From assembly GCF_004962245.1 (NCBI RefSeq), contig NZ_SUHQ01000029.1, positions 36,754 through 100,753 of the forward strand: a DNA stretch of 64,000 nt, read 5' to 3'. The position numbers and the translations under genes are program-made. Positions 8,443 through 16,550 of this stretch are shown here, piece after piece. The notes under the pieces were generated by a model that ran no database searches, was not told the origin of the DNA, and saw only the letters and a program-made list of their open reading frames with translations. The stretch's first letter is position 1. Each line of letters opens with the position of its first letter. Source of the DNA: Mesorhizobium sp. GTDB lineage: Bacteria > Pseudomonadota > Alphaproteobacteria > Rhizobiales > Rhizobiaceae.

Positions 8443-9450
8443 TCAATTCATGCGGTTTTCCGCCCCTGCCGTCAGCGGTATCTCCAGCCCCCGCCGCAAT
8501 CCCGTCGCAACGACCGACACCCTGAATTTTCCTGCCAGCGCCTTGTCGAAGATAGCGCCGACGATGATATCGGCATCGGCGTCGACCTCCTCTCGGATGC
8601 GGGTGGCGGCTTCGTCGACCTCGAACAGCGTCATGTCCGTGCCGCCCGATATCGAGACAAGGACGCCCTTGGCGCCCATCATGGACGCTTCGTCGAGAAG
8701 CGGGTTTGCGATTGCCGCTTCGGCCGCCTTCCTGGCACGGTCCTCCCCGGTGGCTTCGCCAGTTCCCATCATCGCGCGACCCATGTCGCGCATCACCGAC
8801 TTCACGTCGGCAAAGTCGAGATTGATCAGCCCCTCCTTGACGATGAGATCGGTAATGCAGCCGACGCCGGCGTAGAGGACGCGATCCGCCATCGCGAACG
8901 CGTCCGCGAACGTCGTCTTGGCGTCGGCGATCCTGAAGAGGTTCTGGTTCGGAATGACGATGACGGTATCGGCACTTTCGCGGAGCCGCTCGATGCCCTC
9001 ATCGGCCGCATGCATTCGACGGTTCCCCTCGAAGACAAACGGCTTGGTGACGACGGCCACGGTCAGTATTCCCGCGTTCCGGGCGGCCTGCGCTATGATC
9101 GGCGCGGCACCAGTTCCCGTTCCGCCTCCCATGCCCGCGGTCACGAAACACATATGCGTTCCCGCGAGATGGTCCATGATTTCGTCGATCGATTCCACGG
9201 CCGCGGCATGGCCGACCTCGGGCAGGGATCCTGCCCCCAGGCCTTCCGTGATGTGCGCTCCCAATTGGATCAGCCGCGTTGCCTTCGACATGGCGAGCGC
9301 CTGGGCATCGGTGTTGGCGACGATGAATTCCGTGCCCTGCAGGCCTTCGGCAATCATGTTGTTGACGGCGTTGCCGCCACCGCCGCCAACGCCGATGACG
9401 GAAATCTTGGGCCTCATCTCCGAGATTACCGGCCTCGTTGCGGTGTTCAT
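8443..9450 (-). CDS. ftsZ: FtsZ paralogue lacking the C-terminal tail (FtsZ2 type)
   Basis: The 335-residue protein is a tubulin-like GTPase with GTP-binding signature GGGTGTG (108-114), the GVGGGGGNAVNNM nucleotide-loop region near residue 20 and the T7-loop motif NLDFADVKSVM needed for GTP hydrolysis in the polymer. It ends right after the core domain, without the linker and conserved tail that bind FtsA. This is the layout of the second FtsZ of rhizobia, not the main division gene. No dcw-cluster gene (ftsA, ftsQ, murC) is nearby. ATG 9450 has an AGGGGAGA ribosome-binding site; a longer frame to 9513 is less likely. A role in bacteroid or stress physiology is only a guess. Confidence 0.88.
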   Translation of the reverse strand: MNTATRPVISEMRPKISVIGVGGGGGNAVNNMIAEGLQGTEFIVANTDAQALAMSKATRLIQLGAHITEGLGAGSLPEVGHAAAVESIDEIMDHLAGTHMCFVTAGMGGGTGTGAAPIIAQAARNAGILTVAVVTKPFVFEGNRRMHAADEGIERLRESADTVIVIPNQNLFRIADAKTTFADAFAMADRVLYAGVGCITDLIVKEGLINLDFADVKSVMRDMGRAMMGTGEATGEDRARKAAEAAIANPLLDEASMMGAKGVLVSISGGTDMTLFEVDEAATRIREEVDADADIIVGAIFDKALAGKFRVSVVATGLRRGLEIPLTAGAENRMN

Positions 9451-9587
9451 TTGCCGTTTCTCCCCTTGAATGCGCCAGCGCAGCGGTCGGTGGAAGGCTT
9501 GTTCCCCGCACACTGCAAGACTTTAGACAGTGAGCGAATCAGGACAGCCCAGCGTAGCCAAGGGAATCAGACGGTTGACTCGGCTGC

Positions 9588-9606
9588 AAGTGCACTATGC
9601 GCACTT
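9588..9606. promoter_or_regulatory. Near-perfect palindrome in the ftsZ-hlyD intergenic region
   Basis: AAGTGCACTATGCGCACTT is an inverted repeat with one mismatch in eight paired bases. It lies in the 403-base gap (9451-9853) between the divergent ftsZ and HlyD-family genes, about 140 bases upstream of ftsZ. It could be an operator. Apart from this and the FixK/FNR box at 9764-9777, I see nothing else in the gap. Confidence 0.35.
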
Positions 9607-9763
9607 ACAGCGTGTTACGCAGGCATTGGGCTCGCCGTGCACATGAAAAACGCCAAGCGTAGTCGACGAGGCCGATGCGTGCCGGCAAGACGAATGTCGA
9701 CGCCCCATGACAGGAAGTCGCGCGACAAACCGGCCCAGGCTGTCGGCATGGGTCTTTCCGCGA

Positions 9764-9777
9764 TTGACGCGGATCAA
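9764..9777 (+). promoter_or_regulatory. FixK/FNR box upstream of the HlyD-RbbA-YhhJ exporter operon
   Basis: TTGACGCGGATCAA matches both half sites of the anaerobox. It is centred about 83 bases upstream of the HlyD-family ATG at 9854. It is the third such box within about 8.5 kb and supports low-oxygen control of this exporter. Confidence 0.72.
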
Positions 9778-9853
9778 GGTCGTCGCAGCCGGTCTCTGTT
9801 TGGGTCCGGGCGGATCAACATGACGAAACGGTGCTCACCGGTACCAAGGGCCA

Positions 9854-10927
9854 ATGATGAAAATCTCACAGAGGACGTGGCCGATCGTTGGCCTTCTAAT
9901 CGCTCTTGGCGCGGGCGGTTACTATGCATGGCAGCAATCCAAGGATGGCGATCTGCCGGAAGGCATAGCCAGGGGGAACGGCCGCATAGAGGCGGTCGAG
10001 ATCGACGTGTCGACGAAAGCGCCGGGGCGGATCAAGGAAATCCTTGTCGGTGAAGGCGATTTCGTCAAGGCCGGCGACGTGCTTGCCCGCATGGACACCG
10101 CGCAGCTCGAGGCAGAGCGCCGGCAGGCCGAAGCGCAGTTGCAACGCGCTATAATTGGCGTTGAGACAGCCAACAGCCTGGTCACGCAGCGCGAAGCCGA
10201 AAGAACGTCCGCGGCCGCCGTCGTCGCGCAGCGTGAAGCCGAACTGGATGCCGCGGAGCGCACACTGGTGCGCACCAAGCAGCTTGCCGCGAACAACACC
10301 ACTTCCCAACAGATTCTCGACAACGACCGGGCAGCCGAGCAGGCCGCAAAGGCTACGGTGGCTGCGGCACAAGCCCAGCAAGCGGCAAGCGATGCCGCCA
10401 TCAGCGCTGCCAAGGCACAGGTTATCGACGCCAAGGCGGCAGTCGCCGCAGCCCACGCCGCGATCGAGAGCATCGACGCCGACATTGACGACGCCACGCT
10501 CAAGTCTCCACGCGATGGACGTGTGCAGTACCGGGTGGCAGAACCTGGAGAGGTATTGTCCGCCGGCGGGCGCGTGCTCAACCTCGTCGATCTCGGCGAC
10601 GTCTACATGACCTTCTTCCTGCCGACGGCCCAGGCAGGCCGCGTGGCCATCGGCACGGAGATCCGGATCGTGCTCGACGCAGCGCCGCAGTATCTGATCC
10701 CTGCCAAGGCCAGCTACGTCGCCGCCGTCGCCCAGTTCACGCCCAAGACAGTCGAGACCGAGGAAGAACGCCTCAAGCTGATGTTCCGGATCAAGGCGCA
10801 GATCTCGCCGGAATTGCTCCGCAAATACATCCAACAGGTCAAGACCGGCCTGCCGGGCGTTGCCTATGTCCGGCTTGATCCGCAGGCCGCGTGGCCGGCC
10901 AGCCTCCAGGGAAAGCTGGTGCAATGA
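9854..10927 (+). CDS. HlyD-family periplasmic adaptor (YhiI type)
   Basis: The 357-residue membrane-fusion protein has one N-terminal membrane anchor (about residues 9-27), a lipoyl/barrel-sandwich half (IDVSTKAPGRIKEILVGEGD), a long alanine- and glutamine-rich coiled coil (about 85-200), the second lipoyl half (LKSPRDGRVQYRVAEPGEVL) and a beta-barrel domain. Such proteins bridge an inner-membrane transporter to the outer membrane. It is the first gene of an operon with an RbbA-like ABC protein (stop and start overlap, ATGA) and a YhhJ-like permease, matching the E. coli yhiI-rbbA-yhhJ order. AAGGG precedes the start, and ATG 9857 is an alternative. Confidence 0.88.
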   Translation: MMKISQRTWPIVGLLIALGAGGYYAWQQSKDGDLPEGIARGNGRIEAVEIDVSTKAPGRIKEILVGEGDFVKAGDVLARMDTAQLEAERRQAEAQLQRAIIGVETANSLVTQREAERTSAAAVVAQREAELDAAERTLVRTKQLAANNTTSQQILDNDRAAEQAAKATVAAAQAQQAASDAAISAAKAQVIDAKAAVAAAHAAIESIDADIDDATLKSPRDGRVQYRVAEPGEVLSAGGRVLNLVDLGDVYMTFFLPTAQAGRVAIGTEIRIVLDAAPQYLIPAKASYVAAVAQFTPKTVETEEERLKLMFRIKAQISPELLRKYIQQVKTGLPGVAYVRLDPQAAWPASLQGKLVQ

Positions 10928-13701
10928 ATGCTTGGTCCGCGGGCGTTGCAAATCTGTCGCCGCAGCCCGTCGCACGTCTGGAGAAGGTCGGCCATAGCTA
11001 TGGAAAAACACGGTCGCTGGACGCCGTTATCCTCGAAATACCTTCCGGCTGCATGGTTGGCCTGATCGGGCCGGACGGCGTCGGAAAGTCCAGCATGCTA
11101 TCCTTGATCGCCGGAGCGCGGGCGCTGCAGGAAGGACACATCGAAGTGCTTGGCGGCGACATGGCCGACGCCCGCCATCGGCAGACCGCGTACCCCAGGA
11201 TTGCGTACATGCCGCAAGGCTTGGGAAAGAATCTCTATCCGACGCTGTCCGTCTTCGACAATATCGACTTCTTCGGCCGTCTGTTCGGGCATGACCGGGA
11301 TGAGCGGGAGCGCCGCATCGGCGAACTTCTGCAAAGCACGGGACTCGCACCCTTCGAGGATCGGCAGGCTGGCAACCTCTCCGGCGGCATGAAGCAGAAG
11401 CTCGGTCTGTGCTGCGCCCTCATCCACGATCCCGACCTCCTCATCCTGGACGAGCCAACGACCGGCGTTGATCCTCTGTCGCGCCGTCAGTTCTGGGAGT
11501 TGATCGATCAAATCCGCGGCAATCGTGGCGGCATGAGCGTCATCGTTGCTACAGCCTACATGGAGGAAGCAGCCCGCTTCGACTGGCTGATCGCAATGGA
11601 TGGCGGGCGCGTGCTGGCCTCGGGAACGCCGGCAGAGTTGCTTGAGCGGACTGGCGCGCCCGACATCGACGCTGCCTTTATCGCACTGCTTCCGCAAGAA
11701 AAGCAGGCCGGCCACGAACAGGTGGTGATCCCGCCCCGGTCCGCGGGCGTCAACGGCGAAGTTGCCATCGAAGCGGAACATCTCACCAAGCGCTTCGGTG
11801 ATTTCGTCGCCGTCGACGATGTGAGCTTCCGTATCGGGCGTGGCGAGATCTTCGGCTTCCTGGGCTCGAACGGCTGCGGCAAGACGACCACCATGAAAAT
11901 GCTGACCGGGCTGCTTCAGGCAAGCGAAGGCAAGGCCCGCCTCTTCGGGCGCGAGATAGACCCGAATGACATCGAGGTTCGGCGGCGCGTCGGCTACATG
12001 TCCCAGGGATTTTCCCTTTATTCCGAGCTGACAGTACGTCAGAACCTCGAACTCCACGCCCGGCTTTTCGGCATGGATGCAGCCGCCATCCCGCAAAGGG
12101 TCGAGGACGTGGCGAAGCGCTTCGGTCTCGTCGGCGATATGGACACGCTTCCCGATGCCCTGCCGCTCGGCATCCGGCAGCGCCTGTCGCTCGCGGTGGC
12201 GATGATCCATTCCCCCGATATCCTGATCCTCGACGAGCCGACATCCGGTGTGGACCCGGTCGCCCGCGACGGGTTCTGGCAAATACTCTGCGAACTCTCC
12301 CGCAAGCAGAACGTGACGATCTTCGTCTCGACGCACTTCATGAATGAGGCGGAACGTTGCGACCGCGTCTCGCTCATGCATGCGGGCAAGGTTCTTGTCA
12401 CCGATACGCCGGCCGCGATCGTCCAGAATCGCTCCGTAGCAACGCTGGAAGAGGCTTTCATAGGCTATCTGGAGGATGCCATCGGCACGCGGCAGACCGA
12501 GCTCCCGAAAGCCGACAAGGAGAGCCCAACCACCGCCGCGTATGCCCGAGGGAAACCGGGCAAGTTGAAGCGGTTCTTCGATCCCCGGCGCATGTTCGCC
12601 TATACGCGGCGGGAGGCGCTCGAACTTCTGCACGACCCGATCCGTGCCACGCTCGCCACGGTCGGCACTCTCATCCTGATGTTCGTCGTGGGTTACGGCA
12701 TCAACATGGATGTGGAGGATCTCTCCTTCGCCGTCCTCGATCACGACGACACGGCAATCAGCCGTGACTACGTGCTGCAAATCGCCGGTTCGCGATATTT
12801 TATAGAGAAGGCGCCCATCTTGGACCACGCCGATCTCGACCGGCGCATGGAGAACGGCGAACTCAGCCTGGCGATGGAAATCCCGCCCGGTTTCGGACGC
12901 AACCTGGCGCGTGGCCGCGACGTTACGATCGGCGCATGGATCGACGGTGCCATGCCGACGCGGGCCGAGACCGTGCTCGGTTACGTCGAAGGCATGCATG
13001 CAGGCTGGCTGACGCAGAAGGCACGCGAAATCTACGGCGATGCCGCAGCAGCTCCCGATTTCCAGCTGGCGATCCGCTATCGCTACAACCCCGATGTCCG
13101 GAGCCTCGATGCCATCGTGCCGGCGGTGATCCCGATGCTTCTCCTGTTGATACCGTCGATGCTCGCCGTGCTGAGCGTCGTGCGTGAAAAGGAACTCGGC
13201 TCGATCATCAATTTCTACGTCACGCCGGTTACCAGATTCGAATTCCTGCTCGGCAAGCAGATTCCCTATGTCGTGCTTGCGATGCTGAACTTCCTGCTGC
13301 TGACAGCCTTCGCCATCTTCGTTTTCGGCGTGCCGTTCACCGGCAGTTTTGCAACCTTCGCCGCTGCCGCCTTTCTCTATGTCATTGTCACGACGGGGAT
13401 GGGGCTGCTGCTCTCGACCTTCATGAGCAGTCAGATCGCCGCGATCTTCGGAACCGCACTGATCACCATGATTCCGGCATCTCAGTATTCGGGCATGATC
13501 AATCCGGTCTCGTCGCTCGAGGGCGTGGGCGCCTTCATCGGCCAGATCTACCCGATGACCTATTTCGTCATCGTCTCGCGCGGTACCTTCTCGAAGGCAC
13601 TCGGCTTTGGCGATCTGTCGAGCGCCTTCTTGCCGCTCCTCATCGCCATTCCCGTATTGCTGGGCCTCGGAATTGTCCTTCTCAGGAAGCAGGCTCGCTG
13701 A
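10924..13701 (+). CDS. rbbA: RbbA-like ABC protein: two ATPase domains fused to a permease
   Basis: The 925-residue protein has ABC domain 1 (Walker A GPDGVGKSS near residue 48, signature LSGGMKQ, Walker B LLILDEPTTGVDP), ABC domain 2 (Walker A GSNGCGKTT, Walker B ILILDEPTSGVDP) and a C-terminal ABC-2 permease domain with about six membrane helices beginning near residue 575. The second signature reads LPLGIRQ instead of LSGGQ. E. coli RbbA has this architecture and has been reported as a ribosome-associated ATPase, yet its operon context here is that of an exporter. ATG 10924 overlaps the upstream stop, so the longer frame from 10891 is not used. Confidence 0.88.
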   Translation: MNAWSAGVANLSPQPVARLEKVGHSYGKTRSLDAVILEIPSGCMVGLIGPDGVGKSSMLSLIAGARALQEGHIEVLGGDMADARHRQTAYPRIAYMPQGLGKNLYPTLSVFDNIDFFGRLFGHDRDERERRIGELLQSTGLAPFEDRQAGNLSGGMKQKLGLCCALIHDPDLLILDEPTTGVDPLSRRQFWELIDQIRGNRGGMSVIVATAYMEEAARFDWLIAMDGGRVLASGTPAELLERTGAPDIDAAFIALLPQEKQAGHEQVVIPPRSAGVNGEVAIEAEHLTKRFGDFVAVDDVSFRIGRGEIFGFLGSNGCGKTTTMKMLTGLLQASEGKARLFGREIDPNDIEVRRRVGYMSQGFSLYSELTVRQNLELHARLFGMDAAAIPQRVEDVAKRFGLVGDMDTLPDALPLGIRQRLSLAVAMIHSPDILILDEPTSGVDPVARDGFWQILCELSRKQNVTIFVSTHFMNEAERCDRVSLMHAGKVLVTDTPAAIVQNRSVATLEEAFIGYLEDAIGTRQTELPKADKESPTTAAYARGKPGKLKRFFDPRRMFAYTRREALELLHDPIRATLATVGTLILMFVVGYGINMDVEDLSFAVLDHDDTAISRDYVLQIAGSRYFIEKAPILDHADLDRRMENGELSLAMEIPPGFGRNLARGRDVTIGAWIDGAMPTRAETVLGYVEGMHAGWLTQKAREIYGDAAAAPDFQLAIRYRYNPDVRSLDAIVPAVIPMLLLLIPSMLAVLSVVREKELGSIINFYVTPVTRFEFLLGKQIPYVVLAMLNFLLLTAFAIFVFGVPFTGSFATFAAAAFLYVIVTTGMGLLLSTFMSSQIAAIFGTALITMIPASQYSGMINPVSSLEGVGAFIGQIYPMTYFVIVSRGTFSKALGFGDLSSAFLPLLIAIPVLLGLGIVLLRKQAR

Positions 13702-13702
13702 A

Positions 13703-14815
13703 ATGCGTTTCGTCAATGTTCTCCAGCTTGGTCTCAAGGAACTGCGCGGTCTCGCAAGGAATCCGATGCTGATCGTGCTGATCGCCTATGCCTTCACCTT
13801 GGCGATATACACAGCATCCAAGGCGATGCCCGAAACCCTCAACCGTGCTCCGATCGCGATTGTCGACGAAGACCAGTCGCCGGTATCCTCGCGCATCGTA
13901 ACCGCGTTCTACCCTCCCTATTTCACAGCGCCGCGGCTTATCTCGCAGCCCGAAATGGACAGCCGCATGGATTCCGGCGCGGATACATTCGCACTCGACA
14001 TCCCTCCGAACTTTCAGCGCGATCTTCTGGCCGGCAGGTCGCCAACGATCCAGCTCAATGTCGATGCAACGCGCATGTCGCAGGCTTTCGCCGGCGGGGG
14101 ATATGTCCAGTCGATCGTATCGGGAGAAGTGAGCGAATTTCTCAATCGCTACCGCGCCGAGACGTCCCTAACGGTCGCTCTCGACTTGCGTGCGCGGTTC
14201 AATCCCGGACTCAACAAAGGCTGGTTTGGCGCAATCTCCGACATGATCGATTCGATCACAATGCTGTCGATCATCCTGACCGGCGCCGCACTCATCCGCG
14301 AGCGTGAGCATGGAACGATCGAGCACCTGCTGGTCATGCCCGTAACGCCGTTCGAAATCATGCTGAGCAAGGTCTGGTCGATGGGTCTCGTCGTGCTGGT
14401 GGCTTCCGGCCTCTCGCTGGGCTTTGTCGTGCAAGGCCTGCTCGCCGTGCCCACGAACGGATCCGCACTGCTGTTCATGACAGGAGCGGCGCTGGACATA
14501 TTCGCCATGACCTGTCTGGGGATATTCCTCGCGACCATCGCGGGCTCGATGCCGCAATTCGGGCTGCTGCTGATGATGGTGCTTCTTCCGCTTCAGTTGC
14601 TGTCCGGCGGCGTCACGCCGCGTGAGAGCATGCCCGAGATCATCCAGGCCATCATGTTCGTCGCGCCAAACACGCACTTCGTCATGTTGGCCCAGGCCGT
14701 CCTGTTCCGTGGCGCGGGCCTTGACGTTGTCTGGCCGCAGCTTGCGGCGCTGCTGATTATCGGAACGGCGCTGTTTGGTCTTTCGCTTCGCCGCTTCCGT
14801 CAATTCCTGAAATAG
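13703..14815 (+). CDS. ABC-2 type exporter permease, YhhJ family
   Basis: A 370-residue membrane protein of the ABC-2 family: one N-terminal helix (ALTLAIYTASK-like region near residue 25), a large extracytoplasmic domain with IVDEDQSPVSSRIV, then five or six C-terminal helices including the conserved REREHGTIEHLLVMPV segment and LSGGVTPRESMP. It is probably the second half of the channel formed with the permease domain of the RbbA-like protein. The start at 13703 lies one base after the upstream stop codon. The gene ends 30 bases before a convergent SDR gene. Substrate unknown. Confidence 0.88.
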   Translation: MRFVNVLQLGLKELRGLARNPMLIVLIAYAFTLAIYTASKAMPETLNRAPIAIVDEDQSPVSSRIVTAFYPPYFTAPRLISQPEMDSRMDSGADTFALDIPPNFQRDLLAGRSPTIQLNVDATRMSQAFAGGGYVQSIVSGEVSEFLNRYRAETSLTVALDLRARFNPGLNKGWFGAISDMIDSITMLSIILTGAALIREREHGTIEHLLVMPVTPFEIMLSKVWSMGLVVLVASGLSLGFVVQGLLAVPTNGSALLFMTGAALDIFAMTCLGIFLATIAGSMPQFGLLLMMVLLPLQLLSGGVTPRESMPEIIQAIMFVAPNTHFVMLAQAVLFRGAGLDVVWPQLAALLIIGTALFGLSLRRFRQFLK

Positions 14816-14845
14816 ACACGAGACCGCTCAAACGTGGCGCAGGCG

Positions 14846-15631
14846 CTACTTCACGCCGATACCGGCAGTCAGGCCGCCATCGATCTTGTAGTCCGCACCG
14901 GTGCAGAACCCGGCTTTCGACGAACAGAGGAAGGCGATGAGCTCCGCCACTTCCTCCGGCTCGCCGATGCGCCCGATGGGGTGGGCTTCGCCGAAGCGCC
15001 TGTAGGCGGCCTCGACATCGGCATCGGTGCCATTCTCTCCGCGGGCCGCCTTTTCCAGGATCGGGGAGCGGATCGAGCCCGGGCTGACGGAATTGACGCG
15101 GATGCCTGAGCGCGCATAGTCGAGCGCCAGAGAGCGCGTCAGCGTGTGGATGGCGCCCTTCGTCGTGGCATAGGCGGCGACGTTCTGCTGACAGGCAAAG
15201 CCCTGCACCGAAGCCACGTTGACGATGGCCCCGCCGCCCCGCCTTATCATTTCCGGGATGCCGAAATGCGCGGTCAGGTAGATCGAGCCGACATTGACGG
15301 ACATCGTCTGGTTCCAGGTGTCGAAATCGGTGCTGGTCGCGGTTCCATACGGATGGATTGCCGCGGAATTGACGATGATATCGAGGCCGCCGAAGCGCTC
15401 GACACCGGCCGCGACCGCGTCTCGAACCTGATCCTGCACGGAGACGTCGACGGCCATGACCAGCGCCTCGGCGCCGGAGCTTTCCAGTTCCGCTTTCATC
15501 GCCGCATTGGCCGCGCGGTCGATGCCGCAGGCGATGATCGCCGCGCCGTCTGCCGCGAGACGTCTGGCGGTTGCCAGGCCGATCCCGGTCGTCCCTGTCA
15601 CCAGAGCGATCTTGCCGTCGAAATCCTGCAT
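14846..15631 (-). CDS. SDR-family oxidoreductase, probably sugar-acid related
   Basis: A 261-residue classical short-chain dehydrogenase with cofactor motif TGTTGIG (near residue 13), the NSAAIHPYG strand, catalytic Tyr and Lys in AYATTKGAIH, and a C-terminal DYKIDGGLTAGIGVK. It lies 13 bases downstream of the GntR regulator in the same direction, with uxuA divergent. In other bacteria SDR enzymes replace UxuB for fructuronate/mannonate interconversion, so that role is a reasonable guess. GGGAG precedes the start. Another polyol or sugar substrate is possible. Confidence 0.85.
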   Translation of the reverse strand: MQDFDGKIALVTGTTGIGLATARRLAADGAAIIACGIDRAANAAMKAELESSGAEALVMAVDVSVQDQVRDAVAAGVERFGGLDIIVNSAAIHPYGTATSTDFDTWNQTMSVNVGSIYLTAHFGIPEMIRRGGGAIVNVASVQGFACQQNVAAYATTKGAIHTLTRSLALDYARSGIRVNSVSPGSIRSPILEKAARGENGTDADVEAAYRRFGEAHPIGRIGEPEEVAELIAFLCSSKAGFCTGADYKIDGGLTAGIGVK

Positions 15632-15644
15632 TGCGGAAACTCCC

Positions 15645-16415
15645 TCACTGGCTGTCGGACGCCGGCTCTTCCGGCAGGAACCGCAGGGCGAAATCGAGAT
15701 GGCGGCTCACCAGGTAGGCATAGGCCACCCTGTCGCGCGAGCGCAACGCCGCGACGATCTCGCCGTGAGCGCGCCTTGTATCGTCAAGCACCGGGCGCAT
15801 TTCCTTTCCGATGGTCATGATCCGCAGGATCACGGGGGAAAGGAAGGAGTACATGTCTGCCAGCATGCGATTGCCCGACAGCTCGATCAATGCCTTGTGA
15901 AAATTGAAATCGTTCTCGGCCGCCTCCTCGATCGAGCGGCTCGCAACGATCTGGCCGTTGATCTCATCGAGTGCCTCGATCTGTTCATTCGAGGCATGCA
16001 GGACGATATGATCGCCGATGCCGACCTCGATGATGCGCCTGAACCCCTGTATGTCGGCGAAGGACGAGCGCGAGATATCCATATGCGCCGCGAAGAAATT
16101 CCGGATGGCCGTGCTCTGCCCATCGGCCAGGACGGCACCGACGCGGGGCTTCGGCTCGATAAGGCCGTAGGTGCGGATCGTGCGCAACGCCTCGCGCACG
16201 GTATTGCGGCTGGCGCCGACAAGCTCGCTGAGCTCACGTTCGGTCGGCAGCACGTCGCCGACGCTGAGTTGCCGTACGCGGATCAGATCGAGGATCTGCC
16301 CGGCCGTCATGTCGACTGCGGACCTGCCGCCGATGCGCCGTCCGGCGGCATTCTCGCGCGCAGCTTGAGAGCTCTCCAAAATGGCGGATCCTTCATCTAA
16401 TTGTTGGACCAGCAT
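15645..16415 (-). CDS. GntR-family regulator with FCD ligand domain
   Basis: The 256-residue regulator has a winged helix at about 35-100 (LPTERELSELVGASRNTVREALRTIRTYGL) and an all-helical FCD domain whose metal-binding residues are suggested by the FNFHKALIELSGN helix and RRAHGEIVAAL. FCD regulators usually sense sugar acids or other organic acids. It is divergent from uxuA, and copies of TGG(T/C)CCAACAAT lie at its own start and before uxuA, so it probably controls both directions. Because one copy overlaps the ATG at 16415, the true start could be further inside, for example the ATG 35 codons later. Confidence 0.87.
   Translation of the reverse strand: MLVQQLDEGSAILESSQAARENAAGRRIGGRSAVDMTAGQILDLIRVRQLSVGDVLPTERELSELVGASRNTVREALRTIRTYGLIEPKPRVGAVLADGQSTAIRNFFAAHMDISRSSFADIQGFRRIIEVGIGDHIVLHASNEQIEALDEINGQIVASRSIEEAAENDFNFHKALIELSGNRMLADMYSFLSPVILRIMTIGKEMRPVLDDTRRAHGEIVAALRSRDRVAYAYLVSRHLDFALRFLPEEPASDSQ
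16400..16411 (-). promoter_or_regulatory. Candidate GntR operator, copy 1
   Basis: On the minus strand this reads TGGTCCAACAAT, 11 of 12 bases identical to the plus-strand copy at 16507-16518. It lies within the larger near-palindrome TGTTGGACCAGCA (16402-16414) and overlaps the first codons of the GntR gene, which would suit autorepression. Confidence 0.45.
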
Positions 16416-16506
16416 AGCGTTGAGCCCAGCAAAGGCAACCGATCTGGCCTAAAACCCTGGTGGTTTCATGGGCGGCGCGCTCCCAGTTTTAGTTTGACTT
16501 CCGTTG

Positions 16507-16518
16507 TGGCCCAACAAT
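16507..16518 (+). promoter_or_regulatory. Candidate GntR operator, copy 2, upstream of uxuA
   Basis: TGGCCCAACAAT lies 32 bases before the uxuA start codon and faces the copy at 16400-16411 as an inverted pair about 107 bases apart. The position is suitable for repression of the uxuA promoter. Confidence 0.45.
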
Positions 16519-16550
16519 ACGGTTCTGTCTTATTGCAAGGGAAAGCCTCG

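Noticed and set aside
9595..9777. A 60-codon minus-strand frame in the ftsZ-hlyD gap
   Set aside because: No ribosome-binding site and no recognisable family. It overlaps the FixK/FNR box, so it is treated as non-coding.
11098..13737. An 879-codon open frame on the minus strand opposite rbbA
   Set aside because: It is the antisense shadow of a GC-rich gene. The plus-strand frame has clear ABC motifs, a coupled start and expected length, and the antisense product is rich in Arg, Asp and His without domains.
16402..16414. TGTTGGACCAGCA considered as another TCTGGT-N3-ACCAGA site
   Set aside because: Only the ACCAG half agrees; the left half does not match, and the stronger similarity is to the copy at 16507-16518.
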